64,000 nucleotides of DNA from Geodermatophilus marinus (GCF_003428645.1 NZ_QVQH01000007.1:62001-126000), one strand, 5' to 3'. Shown: positions 33,216 through 45,375, counted from the first letter of the stretch. Program-made: numbers and translations. Notes: generated from the letters alone by a model not told the origin.

Positions 33216-34184
33216 TCAGTCGGCGAAGACCGCGGTGAGCGCGGTGGCCACGTCGCGGTGGCCGTGCACCAGCCGGCAGCGGCCGCGGCCGACCCGGGCC
33301 AGGTCGCGGCCGAGGTCGACGTCGTCCTCCCCGGAGGTGTCCAGCAGGACGTCGAGCCGCGGCAGCCGGGCGGCGACCAGCCGCGGGTCGGGCCCGGCGT
33401 TGTGCACGCAGTCCGACAGAAGCAGCACCCGGGCGTCGCGCGGCGGCACCCCGGCCAGCTGCGCCGCCGCGGTCTCCAGCGCGAAGGACACGTTGGTCAG
33501 CCCCTGCGCCGGCACCCGCACCAGCAGGTCGAGGACGGCGAGCGGGTCGGTGGTCTCCCCGAGCCGCACGAGGACGGCGGCGTCGGACCAGAACGCCACC
33601 ACGGCCAGCCGGTCGCGGCCCAGCTCCCCGGCCAGCGCACCGACCGTGGCCGCGGCGGTGCGCACCCGCTCGCCGCGCATCGACCCGGAGACGTCGACGA
33701 CCAGCACCACCGACCGCCGGCGGCGCACCCGCTCGCGGACGACGACGTCCTCGTCCTCGGGCACCGGCGTCCCGGCGACCGCCTCCAACGTGCGCTCCAG
33801 GTCCAGCTCGTCGGACCCGCCGCTCCACCGCAGGCTGGTCAGCTCACCGAGGCCCCGGCGGTCCCGGCGGTCGCGCGGCGGGTGGGTGACCGCGAGCCGG
33901 CGGGCGATCTCCCGGGCGCGGCGGCGCACCTGGCCGTCGTCCGTGCCGGGCGCGGCCAGGTCGGCCAGCGGGACGAGCTCGGCCGGCTCGTCGGTCGTGC
34001 CGCGCGCGGTGCCGGCGGGCCGGGGTGCGCCCGGCCCGCCCCGGCGCCGGTCGCCGGAGGACAGCGCCAGCCCGCCGCCGCCGGCCGAGGGCCGGTACAG
34101 CGAGGGCTCCTCGGTCAGCTGCTTGGGGCGCCGCCGCAGCGGGCGCATCCCGGACGCCCGCCCGCCGGACCCGCGCCGGGTCAC
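33216..34184 (-). CDS. VWA-domain protein (CoxE-like)
   Basis: 322 aa. N-terminal ~160 residues are basic and low-complexity; then a von Willebrand A domain with MIDAS motif VVDVSGSM, TNVSFALETAAAQLAGV and LLLSDCVHNAG. Partner of the MoxR-type ATPase 24 bases upstream. CoxD/CoxE-type pairs mature or insert metal centres into enzymes, and MoxR/VWA pairs act as chaperones. No CO dehydrogenase genes are visible, so the client is unknown. Confidence 0.78.
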   Translation of the reverse strand: MTRRGSGGRASGMRPLRRRPKQLTEEPSLYRPSAGGGGLALSSGDRRRGGPGAPRPAGTARGTTDEPAELVPLADLAAPGTDDGQVRRRAREIARRLAVTHPPRDRRDRRGLGELTSLRWSGGSDELDLERTLEAVAGTPVPEDEDVVVRERVRRRRSVVLVVDVSGSMRGERVRTAAATVGALAGELGRDRLAVVAFWSDAAVLVRLGETTDPLAVLDLLVRVPAQGLTNVSFALETAAAQLAGVPPRDARVLLLSDCVHNAGPDPRLVAARLPRLDVLLDTSGEDDVDLGRDLARVGRGRCRLVHGHRDVATALTAVFAD

Positions 34185-34208
34185 CGGCGAGTCGGCCTCG
34201 ACCGCCCT

Positions 34209-35234
34209 TCAACCGGGCTGGGCCGCCGCGGGGGAGAGCAGGAAGTGGTCCTCCCACACCTGCCGCAGCACCGCCTCGGCGGTCGCCTCCAGCGCCTCGT
34301 CGAGGAAGATCCGGCCGGACAGGGCCAGCAGCAGCGCGTCGAGGACGACCGCGGTGTACTCCTCGGGCAGGTCGCGGGGAGGCTGCACCGAGGGGGCGTC
34401 CGGCAGCCGGACCCCGCGCATGGCGGCCAGCTGCGCGGCGACCAGCGCCAGGTCGATCGCCCCGCGCACGCTGCTGCCCTGGCGGACGTCGTCCCGATCC
34501 CGGGTCGCCCGGGTCAGGGCCACCGCGTCGGCGACCAGCCGCGGCGACTCCAGGCCGGTGCGGCGGCCGACGATGCCGCGCTCGGCCTCGGCGTCCTGGT
34601 AGCCGATCGACAGCCGGCACAGCCGGTCGTAGACCGACGTCGACAGCCGGGTGGTGCCCACGTTGTCGTAGGGGTTCATGGAGGCGACCACCCGGAAGGT
34701 GGGCAGCGCGGTGACCGTGCCGACCCGGGGGACGGCGATCCGGCGCTCGGCCATCGCGGTGAGCAGCGTGTTGAGGGTGTCCTCGGGCGCCCGGTTGAAC
34801 TCCTCCACGTAGAGGAAGCCGCCCGAGCGCATCGCCTCGACCAGCGGGCCGGGCACGAAGTTGTCCTCGGTGTAGTCCTCGCGCAGCACCCGGGCCGGGT
34901 TGTGGTGCCCGACCAGCCGGGTCGGGGTGAGGTCGGCGTTGCCCTCGACGAACACCAGGGGGATGCCCCACTCCAGGGTGATGGAGCGCAGCAGCGTCGT
35001 CTTCGACGTCCCCGGCGGGCCCTCCAGCAGGACGTCGCGGCCCGCCGACACCGCTGCCAGCAGCAGGTCCAGCTCCCGCTCCCGGCCGACCAGGTGACGG
35101 GCGACCCGGGCGCGGACCTCGCGGACCGAGGCGCCCTCGACCCCGGTCACCCGGCTGCCGGTCACGGCCGTCTCCGGGGCCGTGCCCTCCACGGGTGCGT
35201 CGTCCGGGGCGCGGGTGCGGGCGTCGTCGTCCAC
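34209..35234 (-). CDS. MoxR-family AAA+ ATPase
   Basis: 341 aa. Walker A LLEGPPGTSKTT, Walker B-like GGFLYVEEFNRAPEDTLNTLL, sensor-1 VASMNPYDNVG, arginine region VYDRLCRL. The ~50 first residues are acidic and probably flexible. GTG at 35234 is picked because GGGAGG lies four bases upstream. First gene of a two-gene operon with the VWA protein. Confidence 0.8.
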   Translation of the reverse strand: MDDDARTRAPDDAPVEGTAPETAVTGSRVTGVEGASVREVRARVARHLVGRERELDLLLAAVSAGRDVLLEGPPGTSKTTLLRSITLEWGIPLVFVEGNADLTPTRLVGHHNPARVLREDYTEDNFVPGPLVEAMRSGGFLYVEEFNRAPEDTLNTLLTAMAERRIAVPRVGTVTALPTFRVVASMNPYDNVGTTRLSTSVYDRLCRLSIGYQDAEAERGIVGRRTGLESPRLVADAVALTRATRDRDDVRQGSSVRGAIDLALVAAQLAAMRGVRLPDAPSVQPPRDLPEEYTAVVLDALLLALSGRIFLDEALEATAEAVLRQVWEDHFLLSPAAAQPG

Positions 35235-35373
35235 GGGGCCTCCCACCGAGAAGGTGCTCAGGGTTTGACGGGCCCCGAGCCTAACCGCGGCCGCCGCCCC
35301 GCCCGCGCGCGGTCCCAGGGTCCCGCCGGCCCGGTGCCCGGGTCCCCGCGGGCCCGGGCACCTGCACCCCGGA

Positions 35374-35417
35374 GGTCCTACGTCATTGAGTGCTGTGGCA
35401 CTCAATGACGTAGGACC
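35374..35417. terminator. 20-bp perfect palindrome (family copy 4)
   Basis: Arms 35374-35393 and 35398-35417 around TGTG; core GTCCTACGTC and TGAGTGC. Located downstream of the minus-strand NlpC gene and upstream of the MoxR operon, so it can end NlpC transcription. Confidence 0.6.
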
Positions 35418-35495
35418 CGGGCCGCGCTCGTCCCGGGCCGCGCTGGACCCGGGCCGCGCCGGTCCCGGGCCGCGCCGGTCCCGGGCCGCTCCGCC
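35416..35495. repeat. five tandem 16-bp units
   Basis: Units start at 35416, 35432, 35448, 35464 and 35480, variants of CCCGGGCCGCGCCGGT. They fill the space between the palindrome and the NlpC stop, a layout repeated at 13469-13680. Confidence 0.75.
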
Positions 35496-35503
35496 GGGCG
35501 GGG

Positions 35504-36694
35504 TCAGGCGACGCGGCGGGCGGAGTTGTAGCCGCCCATCGCGTCCACGGAGGCCACCTTGACCGGCTGCCCGTAGGTGGAGGCGTGCACCATCTGCCCG
35601 TTGCCGATGTAGATGCCGACGTGGCTGACCGGGCTGTAGAAGAAGACCAGGTCGCCGGGCTGCAGCGCCGAGCGGGAGACCGGTGTGCCCAGCTGCGACT
35701 GCATGCGGCTGGAGTGCGGCAGCGGGACGCCCGCGGCGGCGAAGGCGTACTGCACCAGGCCCGAGCAGTCGAAGGCGTTCGGCCCGGCGGCGGCCCACAC
35801 GTAGGGGTCGCCGATCTGGGCCATCGCGGTGTCCACCGCCACCTGCGCCGCCCTCCCCGGGGCCGGCGCGGCCGACCCGCCCCCGCCCGACGGGGCCGGC
35901 GCCGCCGCCTGCTGCCCGTCGTCCTCCGCGGCCGCCGCCGCGCTGGACTCCGCGGCGGCCGCCTGCTCGGCGGCGTGCCGCTCGGCCGCGGCCTGCGCCG
36001 CGGCCTGCTCCTCGGCGGCCAGCCGGTCGTACTCGGCCCGGAACTCGGCGACCTGCCGGTCCAAGTCGGCCTGCTGGGCGCTCACCCGGTCCAGCAGCTG
36101 CTGTGCGTCGGCCCGGGTGCGCTCGGCCGCCGCGGCGGCGCGGTCGGCCTCGGCCGCGGCCCGGTCGGCGTCGTGGGCGGCGCGGTCGGCGTCCCGCCCG
36201 GCCCGCTCGGCACCGTCGAGCAGGCCGTTGTTGTGGTCGGCGATGGTCTGCAGCGTGCCGACCCGGTCCAGCGCCTCCTCCGGGGAGCCGCTGGACAGCA
36301 CGGCCGACAGCGGGCCCAGCCGGTCGCCGGTCCAGGCGCCGCGGGCGACGGCCCGCACCCGGTCCCGGGCGTCGGCCAGCGCGGCCCGCGCCGCCGCCAC
36401 GGCGGCCTGCGCGTCGGCGACCGCGGCCTCGGCCGCGAGGACCCCCGCGGCGGCCTGCTCGGCGGCACCCTGGGCGGCGCGCAGCCGCTCCCGGGCCTCG
36501 TTGAACTCCTCGGTGACCACCTCGAGCCGGTGGGCGCGGTCGGCGACCAGGGCCGCGGCCTCGGCGGAGGTGGCCGGGTCGTCGGGGGCGGCGAGCGCCG
36601 GCAGGGGGCTGAGGACCAGCCCGCCGGCGGCGAGCAGACCCACCAGGACCCGGGGGGCGGACGGACGGCGGGCAGGGGTGGGCACTCGCGCCAT
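35504..36694 (-). CDS. NlpC/P60 peptidoglycan endopeptidase
   Basis: 396 aa. Signal peptide of ~35 residues ending PALAAPDD, a long coiled coil (~50-265) rich in Ala, Arg and Glu, a Gly/Pro/Ser linker, then an NlpC/P60 domain: catalytic Cys in NAFDCSGLVQYAF, His in VSHVGIYIG, third residue near MVHASTYG. Cell-wall remodelling enzyme of the RipA type. Its mRNA leader contains a c-di-AMP riboswitch, so expression should answer to turgor/wall signalling. ATG at 36694; SD GAGGAC is rather distant. Confidence 0.88.
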   Translation of the reverse strand: MARVPTPARRPSAPRVLVGLLAAGGLVLSPLPALAAPDDPATSAEAAALVADRAHRLEVVTEEFNEARERLRAAQGAAEQAAAGVLAAEAAVADAQAAVAAARAALADARDRVRAVARGAWTGDRLGPLSAVLSSGSPEEALDRVGTLQTIADHNNGLLDGAERAGRDADRAAHDADRAAAEADRAAAAAERTRADAQQLLDRVSAQQADLDRQVAEFRAEYDRLAAEEQAAAQAAAERHAAEQAAAAESSAAAAAEDDGQQAAAPAPSGGGGSAAPAPGRAAQVAVDTAMAQIGDPYVWAAAGPNAFDCSGLVQYAFAAAGVPLPHSSRMQSQLGTPVSRSALQPGDLVFFYSPVSHVGIYIGNGQMVHASTYGQPVKVASVDAMGGYNSARRVA

Positions 36695-36713
36695 GGCCGG
36701 TGGGGCGTCCTCT

Positions 36714-36902
36714 CTTCCACGGCCGCCTACCGGGTTAGCTGACGGGTTCGGGCGGGAAGGCGCCCGGCCGCCGCGGCCGGTGAGGGCCGAGGCGTGCTTC
36801 ACCCCAGGACTGCGGTGGGTCCCCGGTCCCCGGTTCCGGCGGCGTGGCCGGCGCCGGGGTTCGGCGGCGTCCGGGCGGTGCCACCAGTCGGTGACGGAAC
36901 GG
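36714..36902 (-). ncRNA. c-di-AMP (ydaO/yuaA) riboswitch
   Basis: The minus-strand leader contains the conserved strings CGGGGACCCA, GGGGTGAA, CCTTCCCGCCCGAACCCGTC and then AGCTAACCCGGTAGGC, in the order and spacing I know from actinobacterial ydaO riboswitches before cell-wall hydrolase genes. The closing helix pairs the 5' TTCC near 36898 with GGAA near 36716. c-di-AMP binding normally turns such genes off. The rest of the 317-base gap to hppD shows no gene. Confidence 0.88.
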
Positions 36903-37011
36903 CCCGTCCGGACGCGGACACGCTAGAGGTGCGGTCGTTCCGGAACCAACCGCGGGCCCGACACCCCGGGCGGGTCTCACGCTGCGTGACCACGCCGCCC
37001 GGTGTGAGCGC

Positions 37012-38935
<1,924 letters not shown>

Positions 38936-40170
38936 CGGGGCAGCGCCAGGGCCCCGACCAGCCCCAGCGCCAGGACGGCGGTGCTCAGCGCGAACGCCGC
39001 CTGGAACGAGACCACGTCGGTCAGCCACCCGGCCGCCAGCGGCCCGACGATCGCGCCCAGGTCGGCCGACATCTGGAAGACGGCGACCACCCGGCCGCCG
39101 CGCGCGGGGCTGACGTCGCCGACCAGCGCGGCCGGCACGCTGGCCAGCAGGGCCGCCCCCAGCCCGAAGACCGCCATCGAGGCGAGGAAGGCCCACAGCG
39201 CGGGCGGCAGCACGAGCACGGCCATCGAGCCGGTCGCCAGCGCCGCGCCGAGCACCAGCGACGGGCGCCGGCCCCAGGTGTCGGCCAGCCGGCCGGCCCG
39301 CAGCAGCGCCAGGGCCTGTGCCAGGGACCCGGCCAGCAGCCCGGCGCCGGCCCAGGCCACGGTCCGGCCGAGCTCCTCGGTGACGTACAGGGGCACCAGG
39401 GAGTTGCGCACCCCGAAGAGCACCCAGCCGACCCCGAGGTTGGCCGCGAGCGCGGCCAGGTAGAGCCGCGAGCGCAGGGCCCGGGCCAGCGGCAGGGGGT
39501 CGGCGGTCGCCGCGGCGCCGGCCGCCCCGTCCCCGTCGCCGCCGGGGGCCGCGCGCAGGAACAGCATGCTGACCGCGCCGGCCACCAGGAGGAACCCGGC
39601 GTAGAGCAGGAAGGGCAGGCGCGGGGAGAGCTCGGCGAGCAGCCCGCCGGCGGCCGGCCCGGCGATCCCGCCGAGGATGAAGCCGCCCTGCCAGGTGGCC
39701 GCGGCCCGGCCGCGCTGGTCCGGCGGCGCGACCCGCAGCAGGAGCGACAGCGCCGAGACGGTGAACATCGCGCTGCCCACCCCGCCGGCCGCCCGCAGCG
39801 CCAGGAACAGGGGGAAGGAGCCGGCCAGCCCGGCCGCGCCGGTGGTGAGCGCGACCGTGACCAGCCCGGTGGCCAGCACGGTCCGCTCGCCGAAGCGCTC
39901 GACCAGGCTGCCGCCGCCGAAGGCGGAGACGAAGCGGAAGAAGGCGAAGGCGCTGACCGCCAGGCCGACCGCGGTCGTGCCCACCCCGAACGAGCGGGCG
40001 AACAGCGGGATGGCCGGCGCGACGATGCCGAACCCGAGGGCGACCACGAAGGCCACCACCGCCAGGACGCCGACCTCGCGGGGCATTCCCCCGGGACCCC
40101 GCTGCTGCACGGGCACGGATCGTCGCACGCGGTCGCCGCACCGCCCGACCGGGCGTCCGGCCGGCGCGGC

Positions 40171-40416
40171 TCAGCGCGGCGGGGCGACCTCCCGCACCGG
40201 CGCCTGCCACGGCACGCCGAGCTCGTCCCGGTGCGCGTAGAGCGCCTCCCGGTCGGGCAGCGGGTGGCGCGCCGGGCACAGCAGCGTGCCCACCTCGCCG
40301 ACGTAGACCGGGTGCGGGCGGGCCGGCACCTCGTAGCGGCCGGCCCGCTGCACCAGTCGCTGCCCGCACTCCGGGCAGTGGAGGTTGTGCACTGAATGGA
40401 TCCACACGGCTACCAC
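40171..40416 (-). CDS. small hypothetical protein with CPECG knuckle
   Basis: 81 aa. HNLHCPECGQRLVQRAGRYEVPARPHPVYVGEVGTLLCPARHPL contains one zinc-knuckle half (CPEC) and further Cys and His that may complete a site. GTG 40416 is chosen for the AGGG seven bases upstream. I do not recognise a family. Confidence 0.55.
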   Translation of the reverse strand: MVAVWIHSVHNLHCPECGQRLVQRAGRYEVPARPHPVYVGEVGTLLCPARHPLPDREALYAHRDELGVPWQAPVREVAPPR

Positions 40417-40492
40417 GCGTCGACCCTGACGGCCCCGCCCGCCGGGATCCAGCCCGGGGGGCGGGTGCAACGGACCGTCATCCGATCGCAAA

Positions 40493-40529
40493 GGCGCCCG
40501 TCCGGTCCCCGGCGGGCGCCCCCTAGGCT
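40493..40529 (+). promoter_or_regulatory. hairpin and -10 of a leaderless gamma-CA transcript
   Basis: GGCGCCCG (40493-40500) pairs with CGGGCGCC (40513-40520); TAGGCT (40524-40529) follows and ends six bases before the GTG at 40536, as at the PaaX2 gene. No SD is present. Confidence 0.45.
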
Positions 40530-40535
40530 GCCCCG

Positions 40536-41060
40536 GTGCCGCTGTTCAGCTTCGAGGGCCGGTCCCCGCAGGTGCACCCGGAGGCGTGGGTCGCCCCCAC
40601 CGCGACGCTCGTCGGCGACGTCGTCGTCGAGGCCGGGGCCTCCGTCTGGTACGGCGCCGTGCTGCGCGCCGACTTCGGCCGGATCGTGGTCCGGGCCGGG
40701 GCGAACGTGCAGGACAACTCGGTGCTGCACGGCGGCGACGACCCGGTCACCGAGATCGGTCCCGGCGCCACGGTCGGGCACATGTGCGTCGTCCACGGCG
40801 CGGTGGTCGGCGCCGAGGCGCTGGTCGGCAACGGGGCCACCGTGCAGGACGGCGCCCGGATCGGCCGGCGGGCCCTCGTCGGCGCGCACAGCCTCGTCCC
40901 GCCCGGCGCGGAGGTGCCCGACGGGACGGTGGCGCTCGGGGCGCCGGCCCGGGTGCGCGGCCCGCTGACCGAGGGCGCGGCCCGCTGGGTGGACGGCAAC
41001 CCCGCCATCTACCAGGAGCTGGCGCGCCGGCACGCCGCCGGGGCCACCGAGGTCGGCTGA
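40536..41060 (+). CDS. gamma-carbonic anhydrase family protein
   Basis: 174 aa left-handed beta-helix with hexapeptide repeats. The zinc histidines are seen as VQDNSVLHGGD and ATVGHMCVVHGA; RADFG-type AVLRADFGRIVVRAG matches YrdA/CaiE-like proteins. Enzymatic carbonic anhydrase activity is not guaranteed in this family. Leaderless GTG start. Confidence 0.85.
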   Translation: MPLFSFEGRSPQVHPEAWVAPTATLVGDVVVEAGASVWYGAVLRADFGRIVVRAGANVQDNSVLHGGDDPVTEIGPGATVGHMCVVHGAVVGAEALVGNGATVQDGARIGRRALVGAHSLVPPGAEVPDGTVALGAPARVRGPLTEGAARWVDGNPAIYQELARRHAAGATEVG

Positions 41061-41213
41061 CCGCCGCGGGGAGGCAGCCGTCCCGGGGGAGCCGGGGCGG
41101 GTGGGCCGGCCGCACCGTGAGATGCGCGACGCACCACCCGGACGGGCGCGTCGTCATGTCGTCATGACGTATGGTCGCGGAGACCCGGCCCCACACATCC
41201 CGAGGAGCAGCCG

Positions 41214-42242
41214 GTGCGCATCGGCATCCTGACCGGCGGCGGCGACTGCCCCGGCCTCAACGCCGTCATCCGGTCCGTCGTCCGCAGCTCGACGGCTCAC
41301 TACGGCAGCGAGGTCGTGGGCTTCCGCGACGGCTGGCGCGGCCTGCTGGAGAACCGGACGACGCCGCTGGACGTCGCCGCCGTGGACGGCCTGCTCACCC
41401 GCGGGGGGACGACGCTCGGCTCGGCGCGGGTCGCCCCGCAGCGGCTGCGCGACGAGCTGCCCGGGATGAAGGCCGTGCTGGCCCGGCACGGCATCGACGT
41501 GCTGATCCCGATCGGCGGGGAGGGCACGCTCACCGCCGCCCACCTGCTCTCCTCGGCCGGGGTCCCGGTCGTCGGCATCCCGAAGACGATCGACAACGAC
41601 ATCGACTGCACCGACCTCACCTTCGGCTTCGACACCGCCGTGAGCATCGCCACCGACCTCATCGACCGGCTGCACACCACCGCCGAGTCCCACCAGCGGG
41701 TGCTGCTGGTCGAGGTGATGGGCCGGCACGCCGGCTGGATCGCCCTGCACGCCGGCCTGGCCTCCGGGGCCCACCTGACCCTGGTGCCCGAGGAGCCCTT
41801 CGACGTCGCCGAGGTCGCCGAGGTGGTCGAGGAGCGCTTCGCCCGCGGGGACAGCCACGTGATCGGCGTCGTCGCCGAGGGGGCGCACCCGCTGCCCGGC
41901 ACGATGCTCGTGCGGGACGGCGGCGTGGACGAGTACGGCCACCGGCGGTTCACCGGCGTGGCCCAGCAGCTGGGGGAGGAGCTGGAGCGGCGCACCGGCA
42001 AGGAGGTGCGGACCACCGTCCTCGGGCACGTGCAGCGCGGCGGCACCCCGACGTCCTTCGACCGGGTGCTGGCCACCCGCTTCGGCCTGCACGCGACGAT
42101 CGCCGCCCACGAGGGCCGGCACGGGCAGATGGTCGCGCTGCGCGGGACCGAGATCGAGCTGGTGCCGCTGGCCGACGCGGTCGCCCGGCTGAAGACCGTG
42201 ACGCCGTCCCGGCTGGCCGAGACCGGCGCCTTCACCGGCTGA
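41214..42242 (+). CDS. pfkA: 6-phosphofructokinase
   Basis: 342 aa. [16 protein letters not shown] phosphate loop, [23 protein letters not shown], the FGFDTA helix, [10 protein letters not shown], and [14 protein letters not shown] for fructose-6-phosphate binding. The GGEGT motif is that of the actinobacterial/group III enzymes, usually ATP-linked; phosphoryl donor should be tested. GTG start with AGGAGCAGCC upstream. Confidence 0.9.
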   Translation: MRIGILTGGGDCPGLNAVIRSVVRSSTAHYGSEVVGFRDGWRGLLENRTTPLDVAAVDGLLTRGGTTLGSARVAPQRLRDELPGMKAVLARHGIDVLIPIGGEGTLTAAHLLSSAGVPVVGIPKTIDNDIDCTDLTFGFDTAVSIATDLIDRLHTTAESHQRVLLVEVMGRHAGWIALHAGLASGAHLTLVPEEPFDVAEVAEVVEERFARGDSHVIGVVAEGAHPLPGTMLVRDGGVDEYGHRRFTGVAQQLGEELERRTGKEVRTTVLGHVQRGGTPTSFDRVLATRFGLHATIAAHEGRHGQMVALRGTEIELVPLADAVARLKTVTPSRLAETGAFTG

Positions 42243-42280
42243 GCCCCACCGGCCGACCTGCCGCCGGCGGCCCGCGGGGC

Positions 42281-42286
42281 TAGCGT
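42281..42286 (+). promoter_or_regulatory. -10 box of the dienelactone hydrolase gene
   Basis: TAGCGT in GGGGCTAGCGTCCGGGG, 35 bases before the GTG; matches the same string before the receiver-reductase fusion gene (46295). Confidence 0.4.
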
Positions 42287-42321
42287 CCGGGGCGAGCGAC
42301 CGGCGAGGCGAGGAGGCCCGC

Positions 42322-43026
42322 GTGCCCGAGACGGCCATCCCGGGCGGGGCCAGCGCCCCGCGGCTGCGCGCCCACCTGGCGGTGCCCCCGGTCGGGGAGG
42401 GCCCCTGGCCCGGTGTCGTGGTCGTGCACGAGGTGTTCGGGCTGACCGACGACGTGCGCGAGCACGCCGACCGGCTGGCCGCGGCCGGCTACCTCGCCGT
42501 CGCCCCGGACCTGCTCTCCGCCGGCGGGTTCCGCTGCCTGCGGCGCGTGTTCGCCGACCTGTCCCGGCAGGAGGGCCCGGCCTTCGGGGACCTCGAGGCC
42601 GCCCGCTCCTGGCTGGCCGGCCGGGAGGACTGCACCGGCCGGGTCGGCGTGCTCGGCTTCTGCCTGGGCGGCGGATTCGCGCTCCTGGCCGCCACGCGCG
42701 GCTTCGACGTCGCCGCACCCCACTACGGTCCGCTGCCCGACGACCCGGCCGCGGTCCTGGCCGGTGCCTGCCCGGTGGTGGCGAGCTACGGGCGACGGGA
42801 CCCGGCGCTCCGGGGGGCCGCCGCGCGGGTCGAGGCGGCGCTGACCGAGCACGGGGTGCCGCACGACGTCCGCGAGTACCCGGACGCCGGGCACTCGTTC
42901 ATGAACCGGTACGACGCCGGCCCGCTCACCGTCCTGGCCCGTCTCGCCGGGGTGGGCTACCACCACGCGTCGGCCGAGGACGCCTGGGGGCGCGTGCTGC
43001 GGTTCCTGGACCGGCACCTGCGCTGA
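42322..43026 (+). CDS. dienelactone hydrolase family protein
   Basis: 234 aa. [26 protein letters not shown], nucleophile elbow GFCLGGGF (Cys), and [14 protein letters not shown] (His): the Cys-Asp-His triad of DLH. Classical substrates are dienelactones from chlorocatechol, but most genomic copies have no known substrate. GTG start with GGCGAGGAGG upstream. Confidence 0.82.
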   Translation: MPETAIPGGASAPRLRAHLAVPPVGEGPWPGVVVVHEVFGLTDDVREHADRLAAAGYLAVAPDLLSAGGFRCLRRVFADLSRQEGPAFGDLEAARSWLAGREDCTGRVGVLGFCLGGGFALLAATRGFDVAAPHYGPLPDDPAAVLAGACPVVASYGRRDPALRGAAARVEAALTEHGVPHDVREYPDAGHSFMNRYDAGPLTVLARLAGVGYHHASAEDAWGRVLRFLDRHLR

Positions 43027-43029
43027 AGG

Positions 43030-43401
43030 TCACCCGCCGCCCGGTGGCCGCTCCCGCGGGACGTCGTCCCCCCGCCGGGCCCCGGCCACGAGCAGGGGGA
43101 CGCCGAGGACGAGCACGGCCAGCAGCGCGACCGCCCGGGGGCCCAGCGCGAAGGCGAGGGCGACGGCCGCGATCCACCCGGTGACCACCGCGGCCAGCAT
43201 CCGGCGGCAGCGGTCGCGGACCAGCCGCTGGCCCGCACGCCGGAAGGACGGGTCGTCGCGCTCGAGGTCGTCCCGCAGCGCGGCGAGCACCTCGTCGTCG
43301 GCCGGCCGGGGTGCCGGGAGCCGGCCGGCGCGAGGAGCCTCCACCGGTCGCGGCGCCGGCCGGGCGGCGCCGGCCGGGCGCACCCGCCGGCCGGTCCTCA
43401 C
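43030..43401 (-). CDS. DUF3040-like small membrane protein
   Basis: 123 aa. [28 protein letters not shown] precedes two hydrophobic segments ([18 protein letters not shown] and [18 protein letters not shown]). This is the DUF3040 layout common in actinobacteria. Its GTG overlaps the ctaD stop as GTGA, so it is co-transcribed with cytochrome oxidase subunit I. Confidence 0.68.
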   Translation of the reverse strand: MRTGRRVRPAGAARPAPRPVEAPRAGRLPAPRPADDEVLAALRDDLERDDPSFRRAGQRLVRDRCRRMLAAVVTGWIAAVALAFALGPRAVALLAVLVLGVPLLVAGARRGDDVPRERPPGGG

Positions 43402-45158
43402 GTCGGGTCCGGGTCCTCGGAGCCGCTGCGCCTGCCCGAGGTCAGCCCCAGCTCGCTGACCCCGCCGACGGGCTCGTGCCGCCCCCCGGTGTGCCGCTCG
43501 GCCTCGAGCCGGTCGAGCAGGTGCGGGTGGTGGGCCTCGAACGCCGGGCGCTCGGAGCGGATCCGCGGGATCTCGGTGAAGTTGTGCCGCGGCGGCGGCG
43601 ACGAGGTCGCCCACTCCAGCGAGTTGCCGTGGCCCCAGGGGTCGTCGCGCAGGGCGAGCGGACCGTTGCGCCAGGACTTCCAGACGTTGTAGAGGAACGG
43701 GATGATCGAGGCCCCGAGCACGAAGCTGAAGATCGTGGAGATCGTGTTCAGCGTCGTGAACCCGTCGGTGGGCAGGTAGTTCACGTAGCGGCGTGGGTAG
43801 CCCTCGTTGCCCAGCCAGTGCTGGACCAGGAACGTGCCGTGGAAGCCGACGAAGACCATCCAGAACTGCAGCTTGCCCAGCCGCTCGTCCATCATCCGGC
43901 CGCACATCTTCGGGAACCAGAAGTACATGCCGGCGTAGGCGGCGAAGACCACGGTGCCGAAGACCACGTAGTGGAAGTGCGCGACGACGAAGTACGTGTC
44001 GTTGAGGTGCCAGTCCAGCGGCGGGGAGGCCAGCAGCACGCCGGTCAGGCCGCCGAGCAGGAAGGTGACCAGGAAGCCGAGGGAGAAGAGCATCGGCGTC
44101 TCGAAGGTCAGCTGACCCCGCCACATGGTGCCGATCCAGTTGAAGAACTTGATGCCGGTCGGCACCGCGATCAGGTAGGTCAGGAACGCGAAGAACGGCA
44201 GCAGCACCGCGCCGGTGGCGTACATGTGGTGCGCCCACACGGTGATGGAGAGGAAACCGATCAGCAGCGTCGCCCCGACCATGCCCTTGTAGCCGAACAG
44301 CGGCTTGCGGCTGAACACCGGGATGACCTCGGTGATGATGCCGAAGAACGGCAGCGCGATGATGTAGACCTCGGGGTGCCCGAAGAACCAGAACAGGTGC
44401 TGCCACAGCATCGGCCCGGCCATCTCGGCCGAGTAGACCATCGCGCCCAGCTGCCGCTCGGCCAGCAGGGCGAAGAGCGCCGCGGTGAGGATCGGGAAGG
44501 CGAAGAGCACGAGCAGGCTGGTGACCAGGGTGTTCCAGCAGAAGATCGGCATCCGGAACATCGTCATGCCCGGCGCCCGCAGGCAGATGATCGTGGTGAT
44601 GAAGTTGACGCCGCCGAGGATGGTGCCCAGGCCGGAGACGGCCAGGCCGGCGATCCACAGGTCCCCACCGGGGCCGGGCGAGTGCACCACGGTCGACAGC
44701 GGGGTGTAGGCGTACCAGCCGAAGTCGGCGGCGCCGCCGGGGGTGAAGAACCCGGCCACGGCGAGCGTGCTGCCGAAGAGGAACAGCCAGTAGGAGAAGG
44801 CGTTCAGCCGCGGGAACGCCACGTCGGGCGAGCCGATCTGCAGCGGCATGATGAGGTTGCCGAAGGCGAAGAACAGCGGCGTGGCGAAGAACAGCAGCAT
44901 CACCGTGCCGTGCATGGTGAACAGCTGGTTGTACTGCTCGGGCGAGAGGAACTGCAGCCCCGGCTGGGCGATCTCCCCGCGGATCAGCATGGCCATGAGG
45001 CCGCCGATCACGAACCAGAAGAACGAGGTGGCCAGGTACATCAGGCCGATGGTCTTGTGGTCGGTGGTCCGCAGCAGGTTCGACAGCCGCCCGCCCTTGG
45101 CGGCCGGCTGGGCGCCGGCCGGTCGGCTGACGATCGGCCGGGGCGCGATGGCGGTCAC
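43398..45158 (-). CDS. ctaD: cytochrome c oxidase subunit I
   Basis: 586 aa, 12 membrane helices. Copper/heme ligands in [15 protein letters not shown] and [10 protein letters not shown], the K-channel region, and [11 protein letters not shown] with the heme a/a3 histidines. Belongs to the aa3-type oxidase; ctaC and ctaE are not here. GTG start overlaps the end of a 14-codon upstream ORF. Mostly ordinary apart from its tail [16 protein letters not shown]. Confidence 0.95.
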   Translation of the reverse strand: MTAIAPRPIVSRPAGAQPAAKGGRLSNLLRTTDHKTIGLMYLATSFFWFVIGGLMAMLIRGEIAQPGLQFLSPEQYNQLFTMHGTVMLLFFATPLFFAFGNLIMPLQIGSPDVAFPRLNAFSYWLFLFGSTLAVAGFFTPGGAADFGWYAYTPLSTVVHSPGPGGDLWIAGLAVSGLGTILGGVNFITTIICLRAPGMTMFRMPIFCWNTLVTSLLVLFAFPILTAALFALLAERQLGAMVYSAEMAGPMLWQHLFWFFGHPEVYIIALPFFGIITEVIPVFSRKPLFGYKGMVGATLLIGFLSITVWAHHMYATGAVLLPFFAFLTYLIAVPTGIKFFNWIGTMWRGQLTFETPMLFSLGFLVTFLLGGLTGVLLASPPLDWHLNDTYFVVAHFHYVVFGTVVFAAYAGMYFWFPKMCGRMMDERLGKLQFWMVFVGFHGTFLVQHWLGNEGYPRRYVNYLPTDGFTTLNTISTIFSFVLGASIIPFLYNVWKSWRNGPLALRDDPWGHGNSLEWATSSPPPRHNFTEIPRIRSERPAFEAHHPHLLDRLEAERHTGGRHEPVGGVSELGLTSGRRSGSEDPDPT

Positions 45159-45199
45159 GCGGCACGCTCCCCGGTGCGGGCCGGGCGGGGACGGGTCAT
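45155..45199 (-). CDS. 14-codon upstream ORF before ctaD
   Basis: ATG at 45199 with GGGGGAACC before it encodes [14 protein letters not shown] and stops at the TGA inside the ctaD GTGA start. The stop-start coupling suggests that ctaD translation is re-initiation from this leader. Too short to be a functional protein by itself. Confidence 0.4.
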   Translation of the reverse strand: MTRPRPARTGERAA

Positions 45200-45375
45200 G
45201 GTTCCCCCAGCTGCTCGGCCGCCCGGCGGTCGGCCGTGCTGCGCCGGTCCACCGGTTCGGCGGTGCACCCGCCCGGGGGTCCGGGCGGTACCCCCATCAT
45301 GGACCTGACCCCGGGAGAGGCAAGCGGGGATCGCGCGCCAGTTCGGCCCGAGCGGGGATCCGTCGCGGGCGGGGG

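Noticed and set aside
30696-35408. 1570-codon plus-strand open frame
   Set aside because: It is a high-GC shadow over cyclase, ThDP, VWA and MoxR genes, with low-complexity Arg/Gly/Pro composition and no domain.
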